The notes below the pieces were generated by a model. The model did not search any database. It was not told the origin of the DNA and was given only the letters and a program-made list of their open reading frames with translations. The position numbers and the translations under genes are program-made. DNA of 64,000 nt from assembly GCF_003027925.1 (NCBI RefSeq), contig NZ_PYPS01000020.1:1-64000 (forward strand), in the 5' to 3' direction. The stretch is from Micromonospora sp. RP3T (GTDB lineage: Bacteria > Actinomycetota > Actinomycetes > Mycobacteriales > Micromonosporaceae). Shown piece by piece: positions 43,582 to 51,998 of the stretch. The stretch's first letter is position 1. Each line of letters starts with the position of its first letter.

Positions 43582-43910
43582 TCGCGGTGCTGGCGTTGCT
43601 CGCCGGGGTGGTGCTGGGGGTGTATCTGGATCCCACGGTGCCGGCGGCGTTGCAGCCGTATCTGCCGATCGCGGTGGTGGCCGCGTTGGACGCGGTGTTC
43701 GGTGGGGTGCGGGCGAAGCTGGACCGGATCTTCGACGACAAGCAGTTCGTGGTGTCGTTCATCTCGAACGTGCTGGTGGCGGGTCTGATCGTGTACCTGG
43801 GTGACCAGTTGGGGGTGGGCGGTCAGTTGTCCACCGGTGTGGTGGTCGTGCTGGGGGTGCGCATCTTCGGGAACGTGGCGGCGATCCGCCGGCACCTGTT
43901 CCGGGCGTAG
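43578..43910 (+). CDS. Small basic membrane protein (DUF1290, Sbp family)
   Basis: A 110-residue protein with three hydrophobic helices (MIAVLALLAGVVLGVYLDP, FVVSFISNVLVAGLIVYLGDQ, STGVVVVLGVRIFGN) and the central YLPIAVVAALDAVFGGVRAKL block typical of the Sbp/DUF1290 family. It lies between two DUF881 genes, as in mycobacteria and Bacillus (where sbp is near ftsAZ). It likely forms a complex with them at the membrane. Confidence 0.87.
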   Translation: MIAVLALLAGVVLGVYLDPTVPAALQPYLPIAVVAALDAVFGGVRAKLDRIFDDKQFVVSFISNVLVAGLIVYLGDQLGVGGQLSTGVVVVLGVRIFGNVAAIRRHLFRA

Positions 43911-43920
43911 GTTGGTGGGG

Positions 43921-44853
43921 ATGAGCGAGGAACACAGGGAGACGGGTACGGGCTGGCCGCCGCCGGTGGGGCCGGGGCGGCCGTCGGGTCCGGCGGGTGA
44001 GCCGGATCCGCGTCCGGACGCGCCCGATCCGGATGAGTTGAGCCCGTTGGCGCCGGTGGAGCCCGTGGAGCCGGTGTCGCCCGCGGAGCGGGAGGACGTG
44101 CCGGCGCCGGCGGAGGAGCCGGGGGCCGGGGCGGTGCCGGATCGTGCGCCGGTGTCGCGGCGGTTGACGTCGGCGGGCGCGATGATCGCGGTGTTGCTGG
44201 CGTTGTTGGGCTTCACGCTGGTGGTGCAGTTGAAGACGACGTCGACGGATCCGACACTCGCGGCGACGCGGGAGGAGGACCTGGTGCGGATCTCGTCGGA
44301 TCTGGATTCGCGGGAGCGGCGGCTGCGGCAGGACATCGAGGCGTTGGAGGAGAGCCAGCGTCAGTTGCGCTCCGGTGAGCTGGGTCGGCAGGCGGCGTTG
44401 GAGGAGGCGACGCGGCGGGCGGACGAGCTGGGCATTCTGGCGGGGACGCTGCCGGCGGTGGGGCCGGGTCTTGAGGTGCGGTTCTCGGGGCCGGAGAAGG
44501 CGATGTCGTCGACGCGGATCCTGGACGCGGTGCAGGAGTTGCGGGGTGCGGGCGCGGAGGCGATGCAGATCCAGGGCGCGGACGGCACCGCGGTGCGGAT
44601 CATCGCGTCGACGTATTTCGTGGATGCGTCGGGTGGGGGTCTGGTGGTGGACGGGCGGCGGTTGAGTGGCCCGTACACGATCCTGGTGATCGGTGACCCG
44701 GCGACGATGCGTACGGCGTTGAACATTCCGGGCGGGGTGGTCTCATCGGTGCGGGACGCCGCCGGTAACGTGACGTCCGAGGATCGTGAGGTTGTGGAGG
44801 TTTCGCAGCTGCACGCGCCGATCAAGCTGGACCACGCCCGGCCGGTCTCCTGA
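43921..44853 (+). CDS. DUF881 domain membrane protein, second copy
   Basis: A 310-residue DUF881 protein. An acidic, proline-rich cytoplasmic N-terminus of about 85 residues is followed by one helix (residues 87-101, MIAVLLALLGFTLVV), a coiled-coil (LVRISSDLDSRERRLRQDIE) and the external domain (LAGTLPAVGPGLEVRFSGPE, GAGAEAMQIQGADGTAVRI, GPYTILVIGDP). The N-terminus is longer than in the first copy. The two copies probably work as a pair with Sbp in between. Confidence 0.87.
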   Translation: MSEEHRETGTGWPPPVGPGRPSGPAGEPDPRPDAPDPDELSPLAPVEPVEPVSPAEREDVPAPAEEPGAGAVPDRAPVSRRLTSAGAMIAVLLALLGFTLVVQLKTTSTDPTLAATREEDLVRISSDLDSRERRLRQDIEALEESQRQLRSGELGRQAALEEATRRADELGILAGTLPAVGPGLEVRFSGPEKAMSSTRILDAVQELRGAGAEAMQIQGADGTAVRIIASTYFVDASGGGLVVDGRRLSGPYTILVIGDPATMRTALNIPGGVVSSVRDAAGNVTSEDREVVEVSQLHAPIKLDHARPVS

Positions 44854-44908
44854 CCGGTCGCGGCCCGCGCCGGTTCGTCCGGTGCACCGATGACGAAGGA
44901 CGCAGCTG

Positions 44909-45289
44909 GTGATTCCTGAGGATCTGCGGTACACCGCCGAGCACGAGTGGGTGGTCGGTGGTGACGGTGGTGTCGTCCGCGTCGGTATCACGCACTTCGC
45001 GCAGGATGCCCTGGGTGACATCGTGTTCGTGCAGCTGCCGGACTCCGGTGCGGTGGTGGCGGCCGGTGAGTCGCTGGGGGAGATCGAGTCGACGAAGAGC
45101 GTGTCGGAGATCTACGCGCCGTTGAGTGGCACGGTGTCGGCGCGCAACGAGGCGTTGACCGACACGCCGGAGGTGATCAACACGGATCCGTACGGCGCGG
45201 GTTGGTTGGTGGAGATCACTCCGGATGATCCGGCGGCGGTCGAGGGTCTGTTGACCGCTGACGCGTACCGCGAGCTCACCGAGAGCTGA
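44909..45289 (+). CDS. gcvH: Glycine cleavage system H protein
   Basis: A 126-residue lipoyl carrier. The lipoylation site is Lys63 in IESTKSVSEIYAPLSG, and the start YTAEHEWV and NTDPYGAGWLVEI are family hallmarks. It shuttles the aminomethyl group from GcvP to GcvT. The GTG at 44909 follows GAAGGA. It is embedded in the DUF881/FHA cluster 10.6 kb from gcvP and, unlike gcvP, has no glycine riboswitch. GcvT is not in the window. Confidence 0.93.
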   Translation: MIPEDLRYTAEHEWVVGGDGGVVRVGITHFAQDALGDIVFVQLPDSGAVVAAGESLGEIESTKSVSEIYAPLSGTVSARNEALTDTPEVINTDPYGAGWLVEITPDDPAAVEGLLTADAYRELTES

Positions 45290-45333
45290 GTTCGTGTCGT
45301 GCCGGGCGGGCGGGGTTGGTTCCGCGCGTCCGG

Positions 45334-45362
45334 TTGCCCTGCATTTCGGCGCTGGCTAGGCT
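45334..45362 (+). promoter_or_regulatory. Promoter of the FHA (garA) gene
   Basis: TTGCCC (45334-45339), 17 bases, TAGGCT (45357-45362) forms a good vegetative promoter within the 218-base gap after gcvH. A 9-bp hairpin GCCGCCGGG/CCCGGCGGC (45430-45438 with 45449-45457) lies in the resulting 135-base leader. Confidence 0.6.
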
Positions 45363-45507
45363 CGCCCAGTCGACCGAGAACCAATTGTTTGAGCGTTGCG
45401 GAATGCGCCTTCCCGGGCATGGGGAGCCAGCCGCCGGGTGTGGGTTCGCCCGGCGGCCAGACCCGCCATTCCCCGACGCCGACCGAACAGATCCGTGAGG
45501 TGGTCCC

Positions 45508-45960
45508 ATGACGCGGCCCGACGACGAGTTCCCCCCGCTCGACGTCACTTCGACGCTCAATCTCGGTTCGCTCGACGAAGTGCTGGAGGGGCCGGACACC
45601 GATGTGGTGCCGAGCCGCATGTCCGGTTCGTTGCCGCCGGGAATGGCGTTGCTGGTGGTTCGGCGGGGCCCGAATGCGGGTGCCCGGTTCCTGTTGGATC
45701 ACGATGTGACGACGAGTGGTCGGCACCCGGACAGTGACATCTTCCTCGATGATGTGACGGTGTCGCGGCGGCACGCGGAGTTCCATCGGGACGGTGGCAC
45801 GTTCACGGTGCGTGATGTGGGCAGCCTGAACGGCACGTATGTGAACCGTGAGCGGGTCGAGGCGGCGACGTTGAGCAACGGTGACGAGGTGCAGATCGGC
45901 AAGTTCCGGGTCGTGTTCATCGCTGGTCCGCGCCCGGAGGAGGAGGCCGGCCGGGGGTGA
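45508..45960 (+). CDS. garA: FHA-domain metabolic regulator (GarA/OdhI-like)
   Basis: A 150-residue protein with a flexible N-terminus containing Thr14 and Thr16 (PLDVTSTLNLGSL) and a C-terminal FHA domain (about 50-140; SGRHPDSDIFLDDVTVSRRHAEF, GSLNGTYVNRE). In mycobacteria GarA, once phosphorylated by PknB or PknG on its N-terminal Thr, folds onto its own FHA and stops inhibiting 2-oxoglutarate dehydrogenase and activating glutamate enzymes. Conserved location and domain order support the same role. The exact threonine cannot be assigned here because the ETTS motif is replaced by VTST. Confidence 0.87.
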   Translation: MTRPDDEFPPLDVTSTLNLGSLDEVLEGPDTDVVPSRMSGSLPPGMALLVVRRGPNAGARFLLDHDVTTSGRHPDSDIFLDDVTVSRRHAEFHRDGGTFTVRDVGSLNGTYVNRERVEAATLSNGDEVQIGKFRVVFIAGPRPEEEAGRG

Positions 45961-46715
45961 ACGAGCCTGCGGCTTCGACGCCGTCCGGGGCGGGGCGGGC
46001 GCCTGCGCTGATGAGTATCGGCGAGGTGCTGGCGCAGTTGCGGGCGGAGTTTCCGGACGTGACGATCTCGAAGTTGCGGTTCCTGGAGGCCGAGGGCCTG
46101 GTGGAGCCGCAGCGGACGCCGGCGGGTTACCGGAAGTACGGCTGGGACGACGTGGCGCGGTTGCGGTTCGTGTTGTCCGCGCAGCGGGATCAGTATCTGC
46201 CGTTGCGGGTGATCCGGGATCAGTTGGCGCAGTGGGACGGCTCGGATGCGTCGCCGTCGGGTCGGGCGCGGCCGAATCTGGTGGCGGTCGGTCCGGGTGG
46301 TGTGGTGCCGGGTCGGGAGCCGCCGGAGCCGGTGGAGTCGCCGGAGGTGCGGCTGGGTCGGGCGGAGTTGATCTCCCGTAGCGGGGTCGACGAGTCGACG
46401 TTGGTCGAGTTGGAGCGGCTCGGTGTGCTGGTGTCGGATCCACCGGGGTGGTACGACGGGGATGCGTTGATCATCGCGAGTGCGGTGGCGGGGTTGGCGG
46501 CGTACGGCTTCCAGCCGCGGCATCTGCGGGCGTACCGGTCGGCGGCGGATCGGGAGGTCGGCCTGTTCGCGCAGTTGGTGGCGCCGTTGGCGCGGCAGAG
46601 TGATCCGGCGGCGCGGGCGCGGGCGGCGGAGACGGCGCGGGAGTTGATGGCGTTGTCGCAGCAGTTGCACGCGGCGTTGGTGCGGGTGGGGCTGCGGTCG
46701 ACGTTGGGTCGGTGA
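45957..46715 (+). CDS. MerR-family regulator (Rv1828-like)
   Basis: A 252-residue MerR-type regulator. Its N-terminal winged helix (about 15-80) begins MSIGEVLAQLRAEFPDVTIS and goes on to RFLEAEGLVEPQRTPAGYRKY, the canonical MerR signature. The C-terminal part (ISRSGVDESTLVELERLGVL) carries a second helical segment. It starts at a GTG inside the garA stop codon. The mycobacterial equivalent binds DNA and is thought to regulate its own cluster. No metal-binding cysteines are present. Confidence 0.87.
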   Translation: MNEPAASTPSGAGRAPALMSIGEVLAQLRAEFPDVTISKLRFLEAEGLVEPQRTPAGYRKYGWDDVARLRFVLSAQRDQYLPLRVIRDQLAQWDGSDASPSGRARPNLVAVGPGGVVPGREPPEPVESPEVRLGRAELISRSGVDESTLVELERLGVLVSDPPGWYDGDALIIASAVAGLAAYGFQPRHLRAYRSAADREVGLFAQLVAPLARQSDPAARARAAETARELMALSQQLHAALVRVGLRSTLGR

Positions 46716-46726
46716 GGTTGTCGGTG

Positions 46727-46756
46727 GGGGTCGGGTGCCGGTGGGTGCCCGACCCC
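46727..46756 (+). terminator. Terminator after the first MerR gene
   Basis: GGGGTCGGG (46727-46735) pairs with CCCGACCCC (46748-46756) around a 12-base loop and is followed by TTTC, 12 bases after the MerR stop. It separates this part of the cluster from the nuclease gene, which has a TAGGCT (46804-46809) -10-like element downstream. Confidence 0.7.
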
Positions 46757-46930
46757 TTTCGTCGTGGGTGGGCGCGGAAAGATCGGCGGGGATGGGCGTG
46801 TCGTAGGCTTGCCGGGGTAAGCCCGTCTGTCGAGGCGTGGTGCACGTAGCGCGTGGGACTCTCGTGTCCTGGTCCGTGTACCGTGCAGGGAAGGGCGCGG
46901 TGCGCAGGTGACGACGACACGGAGGCGGCG

Positions 46931-47395
46931 GTGCGCGAGCTGAGCGTGGTCGGAGTTCGGGTGGAGTTGCCGAGCAACCAGCCGATCGTCCTGCTGCGGG
47001 AGGTCGAGGGGGACCGCTATCTGCCGATCTGGATCGGTGCGGTCGAGGCGACGGCCATTGCTTACGAGCAGCAAGGGGTCAAGCCGGCGCGGCCGTTGAC
47101 GCATGATCTTCTGCGGGATGTGTTGGCGGCGTTGCAGGCGCCGTTGCGGGCGGTGGAGATCACCGAGTTGAAGGAGAACGTCTTCTACGCGGATCTGCTG
47201 CTGGGTGACGGGGTGCGGGTGTCGGCGCGGCCGAGTGACTCCATCGCGTTGGCGTTGCGGGTGGGTGCGCCGATTCGTTGTGCGGAGCAGGTCCTGAGTG
47301 AGGCGGGGATCGTGATTCCGGACGAGCAGGAGGACGAGGTGGAGAAGTTCCGGGAGTTCCTGGAGCAGGTGCGGCCGGAGGATTTCGCGGGCTGA
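46931..47395 (+). CDS. Bifunctional nuclease family protein (DUF151)
   Basis: A 154-residue DUF151 protein (VRVELPSNQPIVLLREVEGDRYLPIWIGAVEATAIA, then RPLTHDLLRDVLAAL and ARPSDSIALALRVGAPI). The plant member has RNase and DNase activity; bacterial roles are not established. The GTG at 46931 follows GGAGG at 46921. It is the Rv1829 counterpart in the conserved cluster. Confidence 0.88.
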   Translation: MRELSVVGVRVELPSNQPIVLLREVEGDRYLPIWIGAVEATAIAYEQQGVKPARPLTHDLLRDVLAALQAPLRAVEITELKENVFYADLLLGDGVRVSARPSDSIALALRVGAPIRCAEQVLSEAGIVIPDEQEDEVEKFREFLEQVRPEDFAG

Positions 47396-47606
47396 CTGAT
47401 GGCCGGCCCGGGTGGCCGGGGTGCGCGGCGGTGGTTGTCACGGTGGTGGCGGCTGGCCGCCGTGTGTGCTGTCGTGGGTTGGTGGCGCGGCGTGTCGGGG
47501 TTCTCCTGCCGGTGTTGTCGGCTGTCCGGCGTTAGGGTTGCCGTGTCGAGGGGTGCGCGTACGGGGAAGTCGACGTGTCGCCGCACGGGCGGGGAGGTTG
47601 GTCCGG

Positions 47607-48197
47607 ATGCACGAGCCGCGGGATCCTGGTCCGAGTTCGGAGCAGCAGGCGGGTGTGGGGCCCGAGTCGTTCGGTGACGGCGAGGTGGGTTACCGGGGTG
47701 TGACCGCGTGTTCGGCGGTGGGCATCAGTTACCGGCAGTTGGACTACTGGGCGCGGACGTCGCTGGTGGTGCCGAGTGTGCGGGACGCGTCGGGTTCGGG
47801 GACGTCCCGGTTGTATTCGTTCCGCGATCTGGTGGTGTTGAAGGTCGTGAAGCGGTTGTTGGACGCGGGGGTGTCGTTGCAGAACATCCGTCGGGCGATC
47901 GAGGCGTTGCGGTCGCGTGGGGTGGATGATCTGGCGGGCATCACGTTGATCTCCGATGGGACGACGGTGTACGAGTGCCGGTCGCCGGAGGAGGTGGTCG
48001 ACCTGTTGCAGGGTGGCCAGGGCGTGTTCGGCATCGCGATCGGTGGGGCGTTCAAGGAGATCCAGGGTTCGTTGTCACATCTGCCGGCGGAGCCGGTGGG
48101 TGGGTCGGGTCGGGAGGTTCCGGTGGAGCCGGAGCCGGAGGTGGATTCGGTGGGGGACGAGTTGGCGGCGCGTCGTGCGCGGCGTCGTGCCGGGTGA
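47607..48197 (+). CDS. MerR-family regulator (Rv1830-like)
   Basis: A 196-residue regulator with an internal MerR helix-turn-helix (VGYRGVTACSAVGISYRQLDYWARTSLVVPS, then GTSRLYSFRDLVVLKVVKRLLDAG). This is the form seen in Rv1830-type proteins, which influence cell division timing in mycobacteria. The ATG at 47607 follows GGGGAGG. The tail is acidic and then ends with basic residues. It closes the conserved cluster. Confidence 0.85.
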   Translation: MHEPRDPGPSSEQQAGVGPESFGDGEVGYRGVTACSAVGISYRQLDYWARTSLVVPSVRDASGSGTSRLYSFRDLVVLKVVKRLLDAGVSLQNIRRAIEALRSRGVDDLAGITLISDGTTVYECRSPEEVVDLLQGGQGVFGIAIGGAFKEIQGSLSHLPAEPVGGSGREVPVEPEPEVDSVGDELAARRARRRAG

Positions 48198-48589
48198 TTC
48201 GTCGGCGTTTCGGTTTTGGGATCGCGTCGTGGCTTTTCGGCCCGGCGCGATCTTTCGTTTGGTGACGGTGGGTGAGTCTGCTGGGTGGGGTGGGGCGGGT
48301 TCGGTGGTGGGTGGGGTGTGCGCAGGTCGCGATCGGTAGCGGTGTGGTGTCCGAAAGAGACCGTGGGTTTTCCGGTGGGTGGGTCGGTGGGCGCCCTGGG
48401 GCGGTTTTGTTGACTGTCCGTAGTTGAGGGTTGTCGGGATGGGGTTGGGGCAGGCGTGAACGGTGGCGGCCGGCGCGCTATGGTCCGTCACTGTCGTCGA
48501 CGCGTCGATGTCACGGTGCGTGTTGTCGTGTCGACCGGTGTTGTCCGTGCCGCGGCGTCGCCGCGGGGCCCCTTGTGGAAGGACCGAGC
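48198..48589 (+). other. 392-base intergenic region before the globin operon
   Basis: The stretch is G- and T-rich on this strand and contains no convincing reading frame. A TATGGT at about 48479-48484 with a G/C-rich spacer could be the -10 of the globin operon. I see no recognisable terminator, NsrR-like box or riboswitch. Immediately before the globin ATG, GGAAGGA is the ribosome-binding site. Confidence 0.4.
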
Positions 48590-48979
48590 ATGACGGTGAC
48601 GAATGAGGCCACCCCGATCTCCCATTACGACCGCATCGGTGGTGCGGCGGCGGTGAAGGCGGCGGTGGAGCTGTTCTACGACCGGGTGTTGGCGGATCGG
48701 GAGTTGGCCGGCTACTTCGCCGACGTGGACATGATGGCGCAGCGGCGGCATCTGGCGTTGATGTTGGCGGTGGTGCTGGGTGGGCCGGACGAGTACGCGG
48801 GTCGGGGGTTGGCGGAGGCGCATCAGCCGTTGGGTATTCCGGGGGCGCACTACGCGAGGGTCGGTGAGCACCTGAGCGCGACGCTTGTGGAGTTGGGTGT
48901 GCCGGCGGAGGTGATCGCCGACGTGCAGGTGGTGTTGGGTCAGGTGCGGGGTCAGATCGTGTCGGCGGGGAACGCCTGA
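48590..48979 (+). CDS. Group I truncated haemoglobin
   Basis: A 129-residue trHbN-type globin. It starts with YDRIGGAAAVKAAVELFYDRVL (Tyr at B10), then YFADVDM (Phe at CD1) and the proximal His in EAHQPLGI, and ends with the H helix. This type binds O2 and converts NO to nitrate. It is followed after 2 bases by the flavohaemoprotein gene, which would supply a related NO-dioxygenase activity and perhaps electrons. Promoter elements are weak in the 392-base gap upstream. Confidence 0.88.
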   Translation: MTVTNEATPISHYDRIGGAAAVKAAVELFYDRVLADRELAGYFADVDMMAQRRHLALMLAVVLGGPDEYAGRGLAEAHQPLGIPGAHYARVGEHLSATLVELGVPAEVIADVQVVLGQVRGQIVSAGNA

Positions 48980-48981
48980 GC

Positions 48982-50151
48982 GTGGACGTGGATCGGCTCA
49001 GGCAGAGCTGGTCGGTGGTCGCCGGGCACGGTGACCAGGTGCCGCTCTATTTCTATTCGACGTTGTTCCTGGCGCATCCGGAGATCCGGCAGATGTTCGG
49101 CACGAACATGGCGGGGCAGCGGGACCGGTTGGTGTCGGCGTTGGGGCACGTCGTGTCGCACGTGGACCAGGTGGATCGGTTGGTCGGTTTCCTGCGGCAG
49201 CTGGGCGCGGATCACCGTAAGTTCGCGGTGCGTGCCGAGCATTACCCGGCGGTCGGTGAGGCGCTGGTGGAGACGCTGCGGCATTTCTGCGGTGACGGAT
49301 GGTCCGAGGAGCTGGCGGCCGACTGGGCGGCGGCGTACGGGTTGGTGTCGCGGGTGATGACGGAGGCCGCGCAGGCGGCGGAGGCGCATTCGCCGCCGTG
49401 GTGGGTGGCGGAGGTGTTGACCCATGAGCAGCGCACGTTCGACGTGGCGGTGTTGACGGTGCGGCCGCAGTATCTGTTGCCGTTCGTGCCGGGGCAATCG
49501 ATCGGGGTGTCGCATCCGGCGGTGCGGTCGTGGCGGTACTACTCGCCGGCGAACGCGCCGCGCGCGGACGGCACGGTGGAGTTGCACGTGCGGGCGGCGC
49601 CGGGTGGCGCGGTGTCGTCGCGGCTGGTGTACGGGTGCGCGGTGGGTGATCAGATCCATTTGGCGGCGCCGGTGGGGGACGGGTTGACGTTGCGGTCGGC
49701 CGGGTCGTCGGATCTGCTGCTGTTGGCCGGTGGGACCGGTTGGGCGCCGGTGAAGGCGTTGGTGGAGCAGGTCGCGGCGGAGGGGTCGGGCCGGCGGGTG
49801 GACCTGTATGTGGGGGCGCGGTCGAGGTTGGAGTTCTACGACAGCGAGGCGATCGACAAGGTGGCCGCGTCGTGTCCGTGGTTGCGGGTGTCGTACGTGG
49901 CGGGGTCGGATCCGGTGCGGCCGGGTGAGCCGGCGCGGGTGGTGGACCGGGTGTTGGCCGACGGGGACTGGCGGTCGCGGCACGTGTACGTGTGCGGGTC
50001 CGACGAGATGGTGGGCCAGTCGGTGGCGGCGTTGACGGGGGCCGGTTACCGGTCGGGTCAGGTGCACCACGAGGGTTTCGGCAAGCAGTGGTACGGGCCG
50101 GCGTGGCGTGCCGCCTCGGCCGCCGACGAGTCCACGGAGATGGTCCGATGA
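48982..50151 (+). CDS. Flavohaemoprotein-like globin-reductase
   Basis: A 389-residue fusion. The globin domain (1-135) has a proximal His in AEHYPAVGEALVETL and Tyr in FYSTLF. An FAD-binding domain (about 150-250) with RYYSPAN corresponds to RxYS. An NAD domain (about 255-375) carries GGTGWAPVKALVE and VYVCGSDEMV. The layout matches NO dioxygenase (Hmp)-like proteins, although the FAD part resembles actinobacterial class members that use NADH. It starts at GTG 48982, 2 bases after the truncated globin, and overlaps the DivIVA gene by 4 bases. Confidence 0.87.
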   Translation: MDVDRLRQSWSVVAGHGDQVPLYFYSTLFLAHPEIRQMFGTNMAGQRDRLVSALGHVVSHVDQVDRLVGFLRQLGADHRKFAVRAEHYPAVGEALVETLRHFCGDGWSEELAADWAAAYGLVSRVMTEAAQAAEAHSPPWWVAEVLTHEQRTFDVAVLTVRPQYLLPFVPGQSIGVSHPAVRSWRYYSPANAPRADGTVELHVRAAPGGAVSSRLVYGCAVGDQIHLAAPVGDGLTLRSAGSSDLLLLAGGTGWAPVKALVEQVAAEGSGRRVDLYVGARSRLEFYDSEAIDKVAASCPWLRVSYVAGSDPVRPGEPARVVDRVLADGDWRSRHVYVCGSDEMVGQSVAALTGAGYRSGQVHHEGFGKQWYGPAWRAASAADESTEMVR

Positions 50152-50807
50152 GTGCGACCCCGATCAGTGGTTACGACGCGCAGCAGGTGTCCGGGTCGGT
50201 GCGGGCGCGGTTGACCTCGGACCGGGTGCGGCGGTGGGAGTTCGGGTCGGCGGCGTTCACCAGGCGCGGCTACGAGCAGGCCGATGTGGACCGGTTCCGG
50301 GTGCAGGTGGCCGACGAGTTGGATCTGCTGGCTGTCCAGGTGGCGAATCTGCGGGCGGAGAACGAGCGGCTCAACGACCATCTGGAGTTGCATCGGCACG
50401 GGGTGATTCCGAGCGCGGAGGCGCCGGTGCGGCCGGCGGCGAAGGAGGTGAATCTGCTGTCGGCGGCGCAGCGGGAGGCGGAGCAGATCATCGCGCAGGC
50501 GCACGACTATGCCCGTCGGGTCGCCGAGTACGCCCGAACGCAGTATGAGAGTTATCTGCGGGCGGCGGCGGAGGAGGCGAAGCAGGAGGCCGAGCGGGCG
50601 GTGATGGAGTACCGCCGGGCCGCCGGTGGTGAGGTGGACGATTCGGTGGCGACGCGGGAGGCGTTGCGGATCTTCGGCGAGATGATGATGTCGCACATGC
50701 GGGCGGCGGCCCGGCATCTCGACGACGGCAGTGAGCAGTTGGCGCGGACGATGGAGCGTCTCACGCGGGAGGCGCCGCAGCCGGCGTTGCCGCGTCCCCA
50801 GCGGTGA
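50148..50807 (+). CDS. DivIVA-domain coiled-coil protein
   Basis: A 219-residue protein. The N-terminal membrane-curvature motif is FGSAAFTRRGYEQADVDRFRVQVADEL (DivIVA-like), followed by a coiled-coil (NLRAENERLNDHLELH) and a long charged helical region (AAQREAEQIIAQAHDYARRVAEYARTQYE). It probably has a scaffold or polarity role. It is translated with the flavohaemoprotein gene, which is unusual for DivIVA family members. It may be a local adaptor for the globin system or just a neighbour. Confidence 0.78.
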   Translation: MSATPISGYDAQQVSGSVRARLTSDRVRRWEFGSAAFTRRGYEQADVDRFRVQVADELDLLAVQVANLRAENERLNDHLELHRHGVIPSAEAPVRPAAKEVNLLSAAQREAEQIIAQAHDYARRVAEYARTQYESYLRAAAEEAKQEAERAVMEYRRAAGGEVDDSVATREALRIFGEMMMSHMRAAARHLDDGSEQLARTMERLTREAPQPALPRPQR

Positions 50808-51005
50808 GCGCCGGTTCGGCCCGCCGTGCTGGTGGGTGGGCCGAACCGGTGGTCCGGGACCGCGGGGTGCCTGAGGCGACGGTGCGCCGCGTGGGGGTCG
50901 CCGCGTTGGTTGCCCGTGCAGTGGTCAACCCTGACGATCGTCGGGGGTGCGTGGTTGCCGTTCGGGTCGGGTTCGCGGCTGGTTCCGCTTCTACGGTCGG
51001 CCCCC

Positions 51006-51998
51006 ATGAGACGAGGAAAACGGGCAACCGGCGGGGCTGGCTGGATGGTGGCCGCCGCGGTGGGCGTGCTGGGCGCGGGTGCGGCGGCGGTCGCCTGGCT
51101 TTCTCCGGGCGGGTTGGGCCGGGCCGGGCCGGTGCGGGTCACCGGCGGTGTGTCGGTGTCCGGTTACCGGGTGGTCGTCGGGGCGGCGGCGGGTGTGCCC
51201 TCGTGGTTCGGTCCGGTGTTGGAGGTGGCTACCGAGGGCGCGGTGGTGTTGCTCGGCATGCTGCTGGTCGGGATGTGGTGCACGGCGCTGCACCGCCGGG
51301 ACGTGCGAGGGGTTGCCGGGACCGTGCTGACCGGTTCAGGCACCGTGGTGGCGTACGCGGTCAGTGAGGCGGTCAAGCTGGTGGTGGATGAGGAACGGCC
51401 ATGCCGTGCGTTGCGCACGGGCGTCGAGCTGATCGCCGACTGTCCCGGGAGCGGGGACTGGTCCTTCCCGAGTAACCACGCCACCTTGGCTGCGGGGTTG
51501 GCGGTGGGGCTGGCGGTGCTGTGGCCGCGCCTTGCCGCGCTCACGGTGCCGCTGGCCGGGGCGGCCGCGTTGTTGCGCGTGCTGGTGGGGGTGCACTACC
51601 CACACGATGTCCTGGCCGGTGCGCTGCTCGGTGGCGCGGTGGTGGGGGCTGTCCTGCTGGCGTTCCTGCCGCCGGCCCAGCAGGGGGTGTGGTTACTGCT
51701 GCGCAGGTGGTGGGACAGCGATGCCCGCTTCGTGGGCGACCACCGCGGCTGCGGCCCGGTTCTCCACACCGAGTCTGGCCAGGATGGAACTGACGTGCGC
51801 CTTGACGGTTCCTTCGACCACGTGCAGCTGTCGGGCGATCTGCCCGTTGGACAGCCCGCCGCCGAGGAAGGCCAGCACTTGTTGTTCTCGGGGACTGAGG
51901 GTGTCGACCCGGTCACGGGCGGCGGAGCGTCGGGTGGCCAGGGTGTCCGCGCCCGTCGCGGCGAGGTGCGCGACGACGCGGGCGGCGACTTTCGGTGA
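51006..51998 (+). CDS. PAP2-family phosphatase with antisense C-terminal extension
   Basis: A 330-residue membrane phosphatase. Motif 1 is KLVVDEERP, motif 2 is PSNHA (PSGH-type with Asn), and motif 3 is RVLVGVHYPHDVLAG, within about six helices. It would dephosphorylate lipid phosphates such as undecaprenyl-PP or phosphatidic acid. The native domain ends at about residue 235. The remaining 95 residues, from about base 51710, are the antisense of the response-regulator gene, so the original stop appears to have been lost. The start at 51006 (MRRGKRA) has only weak ribosome-binding sequence. Confidence 0.82.
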   Translation: MRRGKRATGGAGWMVAAAVGVLGAGAAAVAWLSPGGLGRAGPVRVTGGVSVSGYRVVVGAAAGVPSWFGPVLEVATEGAVVLLGMLLVGMWCTALHRRDVRGVAGTVLTGSGTVVAYAVSEAVKLVVDEERPCRALRTGVELIADCPGSGDWSFPSNHATLAAGLAVGLAVLWPRLAALTVPLAGAAALLRVLVGVHYPHDVLAGALLGGAVVGAVLLAFLPPAQQGVWLLLRRWWDSDARFVGDHRGCGPVLHTESGQDGTDVRLDGSFDHVQLSGDLPVGQPAAEEGQHLLFSGTEGVDPVTGGGASGGQGVRARRGEVRDDAGGDFR

